From: an uncultured Spirochaetaceae bacterium
GTDB taxonomy: Bacteria; Spirochaetota; Spirochaetia; Sphaerochaetales; Sphaerochaetaceae
Assembly (NCBI GenBank): GCA_944392705.1
Contig: CALXXO010000002.1
Coordinates: 1 to 50,276, forward strand
DNA length: 50,276 bases
Direction: 5' to 3'
Made by a program: the position numbers and the translations under genes. Under the pieces are notes generated by a model. That model was given only the letters and a program-made list of their open reading frames with translations. It was not told the origin of the DNA and did no database searches. The stretch's first letter is position 1; each line of letters starts with the position of its first letter. This document shows positions 49,613-50,276 of this stretch, in pieces.

Positions 49613-50276
49613 TCAAACAGTAGCGACTTTGCTGTCTTTTTTCTGCATCAGATGCTGATAGACTGCAGTCAGTGCTATCATTACAAGTCCCGCGATATCT
49701 GTGACAGTTCCTGGGATTATCATGCAGAGTCCTCCTACGAAGAGTATCAGGCGGAGAGGAATCGGGATTTTCCTTATAAAGAATCCGTTTAGTGCTGCAG
49801 CAACTCCGAAGAGTCCACAGAGCGCACTGATACATATCTGCACAATCTCCAATGGGCCTGTTACGTTGATGAACAGCATTTGGGTAGAGAACGCAAAGAC
49901 GTAAGGAACAATGAATGCTGCTATAGCAAGCTTGGTTGCGGTAAGGCCTGTTTTCATCGGATTCGATTTCGCTATGGCTGCACCTGCATAGGCTGCCAGA
50001 GCAACCGGTGGTGTGATATCGGCAACGATTCCAAAGTAGAAAACGAAGAAGTGTGCTGCCATCTTCGTAACACCGAGCGATGGATCCATCAGGATTGGTG
50101 CACAGGTAGCTGCCATGATACAGTAATTGGCAGTTGTCGGTACTCCCATTCCGAGGATTATACAGCAGATCATGGTCAGGAACAGCGCGATGATAACGTG
50201 CCCTGCCGATACCGCTACAATGGCTCCAAGAAGCTTGGAAGCCAGTCCTGTTACAGTTATGCACCCTGCGATGATT
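49613..50276 (-). CDS. TRAP transporter fused permease, C-terminal part (5' end beyond window)
   Basis: The frame is open to the window edge, so this is the C-terminal ~220 residues of a larger membrane protein. It shows the DctM-like large-permease hallmarks LASKLLGAIVAVSAGHVI, ILGMGVPTTANYCIMAAT, FVFYFGIVADITPPVALAAYAGAAIAKSNPMKTG and the C-terminal segments of the 4TM/12TM fusion type (DUF3394-like tail). Such TRAP permeases drive uptake of organic acids or sugar acids with sodium. The binding protein would be upstream, outside the window. Confidence 0.88.
   Translation of the reverse strand, partial: IIAGCITVTGLASKLLGAIVAVSAGHVIIALFLTMICCIILGMGVPTTANYCIMAATCAPILMDPSLGVTKMAAHFFVFYFGIVADITPPVALAAYAGAAIAKSNPMKTGLTATKLAIAAFIVPYVFAFSTQMLFINVTGPLEIVQICISALCGLFGVAAALNGFFIRKIPIPLRLILFVGGLCMIIPGTVTDIAGLVMIALTAVYQHLMQKKDSKVATV

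Noticed and set aside
1..50276. CRISPR arrays, insertion sequences, transposases or prophage genes
   Set aside because: No regularly spaced repeats beyond the 23-bp triplet and no transposase, integrase or phage-like proteins were seen.

Overview
The window looks like chromosome from a host-associated, fermentative spirochaete (Sphaerochaeta/Treponema-like). I base this on the sugar-binding protein with a spirochaete-style N-terminus, the loose lipobox, the HAE1-type efflux genes, and the mix of sugar, hexuronate and TRAP transport. This is inference from gene content; there is no rRNA to confirm it. Most genes have a good Shine-Dalgarno (SD) sequence. About a quarter lack one and instead carry a -10-like hexamer 6-7 bp before the start codon, which suggests leaderless mRNAs.

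Region 1 (1-11.2 kb, AT-rich, accessory in character): two paralogous AAA/DUF4143 ATPase genes point outward from the region (1-666 minus, cut by the window edge; 9880-11166 plus). They share a 34-bp composite element upstream. Between them lie a lipoprotein gene whose promoter spacer contains a run of nine G (a probable phase-variation switch), a tRNA-Leu(CAG), and a LacI-controlled sugar operon. That operon encodes a class II aldolase, a PfkB kinase, a binding protein, two CUT1 permeases and a beta-propeller glycosidase. Three near-identical LacI-type operators surround the operon promoter and the lacI promoter.

Region 2 (11.2-30.6 kb, core-like): aldo/keto reductase, membrane-anchored DNA/RNA nuclease and CPBP protease on the minus strand. 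Back-to-back with these is an AddB/AddA-like helicase-nuclease pair. A seven-gene minus-strand cluster follows (two oligopeptide-type ABC ATPases, SprT-like/DUF2786 protein, AroA, threonine aldolase, EFR1 ferredoxin, MalY aminotransferase), then rimO-pcrA on the plus strand.

Region 3 (30.6-41 kb): rplM-rpsI behind a strong promoter and a long structured leader, an araA relic, a small secreted protein, recX, adenine deaminase, and a TolC-MFP-RND efflux operon.

Region 4 (41-50.3 kb): a nagB-like deaminase divergent from a hexuronate operon (uxuA, GntR regulator, uxuB), a YitT membrane protein, an orphan trpB behind a palindromic operator, an AlkD-like protein, a LUD-domain protein and a HAD phosphatase. 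The last two are divergent and separated by only 14 bp. The window ends inside a fused TRAP transporter permease gene.
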